Source of the DNA: Neisseria sicca
GTDB taxonomy: Bacteria; Pseudomonadota; Gammaproteobacteria; Burkholderiales; Neisseriaceae
DNA length: 64,000 nucleotides
Reading direction: 5' to 3'
Assembly: GCF_017753665.1 (NCBI RefSeq)
Contig: NZ_CP072524.1
Coordinates: forward strand, 992,001-1,056,000
Part shown: in pieces, positions 59,805-64,000 of the stretch
How positions within the stretch are numbered: position 1 is the first letter of the stretch
Layout: each line of letters opens with the position of its first letter
Notes under the pieces: generated by a model
The model's database searches: none
What the model was told of the DNA's origin: nothing
The model's input: only the letters and a program-made list of their open reading frames with translations
Program-made: the position numbers and the translations under genes

Positions 59805-59847
59805 AAACCAGTTTCACCAAGATGAAACCGCCTTTTCAGACGACCTT
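59791..59847. terminator. DUS hairpin overlapping a stop codon
   Basis: AAAAGGTCGTCTGAAAACC (from 59791) pairs with TTTTCAGACGACCTT. The left arm includes the last codons and TGA of the methyltransferase gene. Confidence 0.7.
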
Positions 59848-59856
59848 CAATATGAT

Positions 59857-61382
59857 TCAGTCCTCGTCCTTTCCGTCCAGCAGCAAAAACACCATCGTCG
59901 CAAACAGCATCAATACCGCCGTCAACACCATCGCCCTCGAATAATTGTCCGCCCCCGCCCTGCCCAGATAGGCGTAAATCAGGGTGGTCAGCGTCTGCCA
60001 TTCGGGACGCGCCAAAAACAGCGTTGCCGCAAACTCACCGACGCAGGTTGCCGCCGCCAAAGTCAGCCCGCGCCTGAAAGCGGGTTTCAGCAATGGGGCG
60101 GTGATGTAAAAGGTCGTCTGAAAACGGTTTGCCCCCATAGTCCTCGCTGCCTCGCCATAGCCTTGCGGCAACGCATCCCACGCCGCCAAAACATCTTTGG
60201 CAACAAACGGATACGCCAACAGCGCATAAGCGGCAATCAAAAGCGGCAGCGATGCCGTCCATTGCGGATACAGCAGCAGCACGCCGAACGCCACACAGAC
60301 CGGCGACACCATAAACGGCAAAAATACCGCCCCCCTCACCCACGCCGCGCGCCTTGCCAAGCAGGCATACGACACGCCCAATACCGCAGCGGCAGCGACC
60401 GCCGCTGCCGAAAAACGAACGGTGTTCCAAAGCGCCGCCAGCGTTTCGCCCTCGAGCAATACCCGCCAAGACCCTCCGGCAAGGGCGGCCTGCCGGACAA
60501 CCGCAAGCAGGGGCATCAGGCAGCACACACACAACACCGACAATACCGCCGCGACCATCAGCCGTTCCGCCGCTGTTTCGGGCTTGCGCGGGCGCGGTGC
60601 GGCGTGTGCCTTATCCGCATCCGTCCGACGGCTCAACCGCGCATACAGCAACCCCGCCGCTGCGGTAATCCCCAACACCAGCCATACCAAGACGGAAGCC
60701 TGCGCCATATCCAATTCATACGCAATCAGCCGGTAAATCTCTACTTCCACCGTCGCATAGCGGTCGCCGCCCAACAGCAAAGCCAGTCCGAACCCCGAAA
60801 AACAATACAGGAAAACCAAACACAAACCGCCCGCCAACCACGGGCGCAATACCGGCCATTCCACCCTTAAAAACCGCTGCCAAGCCCCGCCCCCAAAGCC
60901 TGCGCCGTTTGCAGGCGCGCCTCGGGAACCTGCAAAAATCCCTGATACGCCGCGCGCACCAAAACCGGCAGGTTGAAAAACACATTGCCGTAAATCAACA
61001 GATACGGCGTATCCTGCCAGCCCGCCCAAACGGCACCGTTTGTGCCGAACAAAGCCAACACGCCCATACCCGCTACCAAAGTCGGCATCACGAAAGGCAG
61101 CATCAACAGCCTCAACACCAAAGCGCGTCCCCGGAAATCCAAACGCGCCAACACCCACGCCGCAGGCACGCCCAAAATCCCCGCCAGCACGCAGGTTGCC
61201 AAAGCCTGAAATGCGGTCCATAAGATAAGGTGCTGCATATAGTCATCGCGCAACACCCCGCCCCATGCACTCCCGTCGTAAAAAGCCAGCGCAACCAAAG
61301 GCGCGACGACCATCACGATAAGGAAGCCCAAAGGCAGCAGCGCGAGCAGTAAAGTGGAACTGAAAGAGCGGATGGAAGACAT
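59857..61382 (-). pseudogene. thiP: ThiP-like thiamine ABC permease with a single frameshift
   Basis: Two minus-strand frames together make one permease of about 505 residues. The first (61382 to 60867) holds MSSIRSFSSTLLLALLPLGF through VFFNLPVLVRAAYQG and ends after QALGAGLGSGF. The second picks up AWQRFLRVEWPVLRPWLAGG and runs to 59857. The join falls at 60885-60894, where CCCCGCCCCC on the plus strand is one C short of reading through. The VFFNLP and RVEWPxLR motifs and the two permease halves match ThiP better than FbpB. thiB and thiQ are not present. FQTTF inside the second half is encoded by a DUS. A sequencing error cannot be ruled out. Confidence 0.8.
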
Positions 61383-61421
61383 GGTTTGATGCTGTATGAA
61401 AATTAAAAAAATATAGGATTA

Positions 61422-61475
61422 AGTCGTCTGATAAAACGGTTTCAGCAAACCTGCCAAGCTGCTTTCAGACGACCT
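61422..61475. terminator. Imperfect DUS pair between thiP and the hydrolase
   Basis: AAGTCGTCTGATAAAAC and CTGCTTTCAGACGACCT pair only over the DUS core; the first arm has GATAAA for GAAAA. It follows the minus-strand hydrolase gene. Confidence 0.45.
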
Positions 61476-61494
61476 CTTTATCCAATACGGACTT

Positions 61495-62247
61495 TTACAA
61501 TGCCTGAAACGCCTGTACTGCCGCCCAAATGATTTCGGGCTGCTCTTTAATCGCTTCATGGGCTGCAAACGGCACATTCATCAGATGCACATCGGGCAAT
61601 TCGGTTTTCAGTTCTGCCCAATCATCGAAGGCAAGCAGAAAATCGGCTTCTCCGCGTATTGCCAAGACATTAGCTGTGATTTCACGGACGCTTTCGTTGG
61701 GATAACCGCTTGCACTTTCATCCAGCCACATGGCTTTCAATGCCGCAATCCATTTTTCGGCATCGGGTTCGGGATTGGCTGCCTGATAAGCAGCAAGCTG
61801 TTCCGACAGTTTTTCTTCTACAATATTAAGGTTCAGCGCTTCAAACATCGACCGTACGCGATTCAAGTGTTTTTGATGCCACTCTGCGCCTACCGTGATG
61901 ATTTTCTCAACATTTTCATCTTCCGCACCAAGACGGTAAGCAGTTATTCCTCCGTCGCTGAAACCGAACAGACTGTAATTTTCCACGCTTTCGTTGCGCA
62001 GGATTTGGCGCACATCATCGGCTGCTTGAGCATAGGTCAATGCGGTAGTGCCAAGCGTGGAGCGTCCGTGTCCGCGCGTATCGACGGCAATCACGCGGTA
62101 GTGTTGCAACAGGCGCGGCAGCAACGGTTCAAAGTCGGCAATCGAGCCGAAACCGCCGTGAAGCAAGACCATGACGGAGGCGGCTTCCTTACCGCCGATT
62201 TGGTAGTGCAGGCTTGCACCTTGATGGTTAAAAAATTTGGACTGCAT
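61495..62247 (-). CDS. Alpha/beta hydrolase
   Basis: This 250-residue protein has VMVLLHGGFGSIADFEPLL, RVIAVDTRGHGRS, the nucleophile Ser97 in LFGFSDGGITAYRLG, an acid in IRGEADFLLAFDD and His in PFAAHEAIKEQ. It resembles small esterases and lactonases of the fold, with no way to name the substrate. The start follows AAAAGGTAAACC. Confidence 0.85.
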   Translation of the reverse strand: MQSKFFNHQGASLHYQIGGKEAASVMVLLHGGFGSIADFEPLLPRLLQHYRVIAVDTRGHGRSTLGTTALTYAQAADDVRQILRNESVENYSLFGFSDGGITAYRLGAEDENVEKIITVGAEWHQKHLNRVRSMFEALNLNIVEEKLSEQLAAYQAANPEPDAEKWIAALKAMWLDESASGYPNESVREITANVLAIRGEADFLLAFDDWAELKTELPDVHLMNVPFAAHEAIKEQPEIIWAAVQAFQAL

Positions 62248-62334
62248 GGTTTACCTTTTCAATCTATCCGGAGTATCTGCATAGGAAACATCAAAAAGCT
62301 TTTGGATTCCAACACAGATATTGAACATTTGCAA

Positions 62335-62389
62335 AGGGCCGTCTGAAAACGGCTTAGGAGCTGTATCTCCGTTTTCAGACGACCTCTTT
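62335..62389. terminator. Mixed-dialect DUS hairpin after nnrD
   Basis: GGGCCGTCTGAAAACGG on the left has the GGCC spelling and CCGTTTTCAGACGACCT on the right the local spelling, leaving one mismatch in the stem. It lies just beyond the nnrD stop. Confidence 0.65.
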
Positions 62390-62391
62390 CT

Positions 62392-63291
62392 TTAAACTTT
62401 TGTGTTCTCGATCATCAGCCGATTCCTCAACCATCTGGCGGTAGGTGCGATTTCGCCTGCCAGCATACCGGCTTCCACGCCTGTCGAGTGTTTGATGACA
62501 TCCGCTGCCGCGCCGTGCAGCCATACGCCGGCGCAAGCGGCTTGGAACGGCGGGATGCCTTGAGCGAGCAGGCTGCCGATGATGCCGCTTAAAACGTCGC
62601 CGCTGCCTGCGGTGGCAAGTCCGGCGTTGCCGCTTGGGTTGGTATAGACCGTGCCGTCGGGCGCGGCGACCAGTGTGCGGTGTCCTTTTAGGACGGTTAC
62701 GGCTTGGAATGTTGCGCTGATGGTTTGGACGGCGGACATTCTATTTTGCTGAACGGCTTGGGTGGATGTACCGAGCAGGCGGGCGGCTTCGGCGGGATGC
62801 GGGGTCAGAACCAGATTACCGCGCTTTTGTGCTGCTTCGCGGGTTTCGGGGTTAGACCTTGCTAGCAAAGTCAGTGCGTCGGCATCAAGCAACAACGGTG
62901 CATCTTGATTGTGCGTCAACACGGTATTTAAGATTCGGTTGGCGGTTTCGCCCAAACCCATGCCGCAGCCGACCGCCCATGCGATGATGTCCTTGCGTTT
63001 CAGCAGGTCTTCGGCAGTCGCCAGCATGATTTCGGGGCGTTCGGGGATGACGGCAAAGGGCAAGGCGGTTTGATTGAAGCCCGCCCACACTTTGCCGCTG
63101 CCTTGATAAATCGCGGCGGTGGAAGCGAGGACAACGGCTCCGCTCATGCCCGATGCGCCGCCGACGACGGCGAGCGTGCCGTATGTCCCTTTGTGCGATT
63201 CCGCTTGGCGTGGGGCGAATACGTCGGGAAATTGCGAGGTCGTCTGAAAAAAATCGGGCGTATCGGGGAGCTTATAGGACGGGTTCATCAT
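62392..63291 (-). CDS. nnrD: ADP-dependent NAD(P)H-hydrate dehydratase
   Basis: This 299-residue ribokinase-like enzyme has GTLAVVGGASGMSGAVVLA, LLLDADALTLLA, LTPHPAEAARLLG and the catalytic GSGDVLSGIIGSLLAQG. It dehydrates damaged S-NAD(P)HX back to NAD(P)H. It is the partner of nnrE at 50175. Several starts are adjacent (63291, 63288); the first ATG was used. Confidence 0.92.
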   Translation of the reverse strand: MMNPSYKLPDTPDFFQTTSQFPDVFAPRQAESHKGTYGTLAVVGGASGMSGAVVLASTAAIYQGSGKVWAGFNQTALPFAVIPERPEIMLATAEDLLKRKDIIAWAVGCGMGLGETANRILNTVLTHNQDAPLLLDADALTLLARSNPETREAAQKRGNLVLTPHPAEAARLLGTSTQAVQQNRMSAVQTISATFQAVTVLKGHRTLVAAPDGTVYTNPSGNAGLATAGSGDVLSGIIGSLLAQGIPPFQAACAGVWLHGAAADVIKHSTGVEAGMLAGEIAPTARWLRNRLMIENTKV

Positions 63292-63419
63292 CAATCTGCC
63301 TGAGTTTGGGATAAAATAGCGGATGCGTGGCGAAAAGAGGATGTCTTTTATCGACTGTTGTTTTCACGATTCTACCGCCCCGTATAGGAACACTACAACC
63401 GCACAACAAGGAATATTTA

Positions 63420-64000
63420 ATGAAACAAAAAGTCAAAGTCTGGGATTTGCCAACGCGCCTGTTTCACTGGCTCTTGGTCTTGTCGGTCGGATTTATGTGG
63501 TACAGCGCGCAGGCTGGCGGCGGGATGCTGGTTTGGCACTTGCGCTGCGGGCTGCTGGTGGCGGGGCTGATTGTCTTCCGCCTGTGTTGGGGCTTGTGGG
63601 GCAGCGATACGGCTCGGTTTTCGCAATTCGTGCGCGGTCCGTCGTCCATCCGCCGCTACCTGCAAGGCAACCTGACGGAAAACGAACAGCCCGGACACAA
63701 CCCTTTGGGCGCGCTGATGGTCATCGCGCTGATTGTGGCGGTCTTGCTGCAAGTCACGACGGGGCTGTTTGCCGCCGATGAAAACACGTTTACCGACAGC
63801 GGCTATCTGAACCATCTGGTCAGCTCGGACACGGGCAGCCTGATGCGCAAAATCCACGTCAATTTCTTCAACCTGCTGGCGGCATTGGCAGGCTTACACA
63901 TCGTTACGGTCTTGGCGTATAAGTTTTTGAAGAAAAAAGATTTGATCCGCCCGATGATCAGCGGCTACAAGTATATCGAGGGGCAAACCGTTACCTTGAA
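63420..64000 (+). CDS. Cytochrome b561-type diheme protein, cut by the right edge
   Basis: The frame starts MKQKVKVWDLPTRLFHWLLV at an ATG preceded by AAGGAATATTTA and stays open to the edge (193 codons). The DxPTRxFHW opening, four hydrophobic segments (for example LGALMVIALIVAVLLQVTTG) and His residues in RKIHVNFFNLLAALAGLHIV are typical of the bacterial cytochrome b561/Ni-Fe hydrogenase b-subunit family, which passes electrons between quinols and partner proteins. The partner, often a periplasmic cytochrome c, would lie beyond the window. Confidence 0.85.
   Translation, partial: MKQKVKVWDLPTRLFHWLLVLSVGFMWYSAQAGGGMLVWHLRCGLLVAGLIVFRLCWGLWGSDTARFSQFVRGPSSIRRYLQGNLTENEQPGHNPLGALMVIALIVAVLLQVTTGLFAADENTFTDSGYLNHLVSSDTGSLMRKIHVNFFNLLAALAGLHIVTVLAYKFLKKKDLIRPMISGYKYIEGQTVTL

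Noticed and set aside
60885..60894. Classic phase-variation tract in thiP
   Set aside because: The runs are only four and five bases, shorter than usual switching tracts; a plain frameshift or sequencing error is more likely.
1..64000. CRISPR arrays, rRNA or tRNA genes, prophage
   Set aside because: No regularly spaced direct repeats, no tRNA cloverleaf or rRNA core, and no phage structural genes were seen; the repeated motifs are DUS and CREE.

Overview
The window is chromosomal DNA from a commensal-type Neisseria. The strongest evidence is the DNA uptake sequence (DUS) AGGTCGTCTGAAA, which occurs dozens of times, mostly as inverted pairs between genes. That spelling is the dialect known from the N. 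mucosa / N. sicca / N. macacae group; meningococcus and gonococcus use GCCGTCTGAA. Correia repeat enclosed elements (CREE), IS1655-like IS30 elements, paired bfrA/bfrB genes and a bfr, fbp, bioB, recA, pth, lon gene content typical of Neisseria agree with this. No rRNA, tRNA or CRISPR array was seen.

Layout. 1-0.9 kb: a likely orphan contact-dependent-inhibition module (toxin tail plus CdiI-like immunity gene). 0.9-8.1 kb: an SDR gene, squalene synthesis genes hpnE-hpnD, and a loose iron-sulfur assembly cluster (hscA, fdx, iscX) interrupted by a glycosylase-like gene and an unknown gene. 8.4-15.3 kb: metF, metE, a methylthio-nucleoside phosphorylase with a small membrane protein gene, an AI-2E/PerM family permease, purM. 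15.3-25.5 kb: a DUF4124 protein, an iron-regulated HugZ-like gene, dnaQ-ispD, crcB, a small hydrolase, hpnC, an IS30 copy, a Sel1-repeat protein, ratA-rnfH, pth and two small genes. 25.6-34.8 kb: hupB, lon, ybeD-lipB-lipA, an unknown gene, a 181-bp AT-rich insertion, typA, and two bacterioferritin genes. 35.2-45.9 kb: pflB/pflA, recA, an oxidoreductase, rbfA, truB, pcnB, a small lipoprotein, fbp. 46.3-53.6 kb: bioB, a yddG-type exporter, sbp, nnrE, feoA-feoB and a Cys-rich FeoB partner. 53.6-57.5 kb: an insertion cluster with two inverted IS30 copies around a cupin gene, a CREE and an IS630-type element set into the end of that CREE. 57.5-64 kb: mpl, a methyltransferase, a frameshifted thiP, a hydrolase, nnrD and a cytochrome b561-type gene running off the edge.

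Genes that work together. HpnC, HpnD and HpnE should convert farnesyl diphosphate to squalene, although hpnC lies about 15 kb from hpnDE. HscA, Fdx and IscX belong to the ISC iron-sulfur pathway that serves LipA, BioB and PflA in the same window. YbeD-LipB-LipA make and attach lipoate. FeoAB, the two Bfr subunits and the HugZ-like protein handle ferrous iron, iron storage and haem. NnrE and NnrD repair hydrated NAD(P)H. PflB/PflA, with a near-perfect FNR site upstream of pflB, point to fermentative growth at low oxygen.

No wholly new multi-gene system is evident. The best leads are the orphan CDI module, IS30 insertion exactly inside a DUS, complementary loss of catalytic residues in the two bacterioferritins, the AT-rich insertion with matching 5-bp flanks, the nested IS630/CREE, and several unrecognised small genes.
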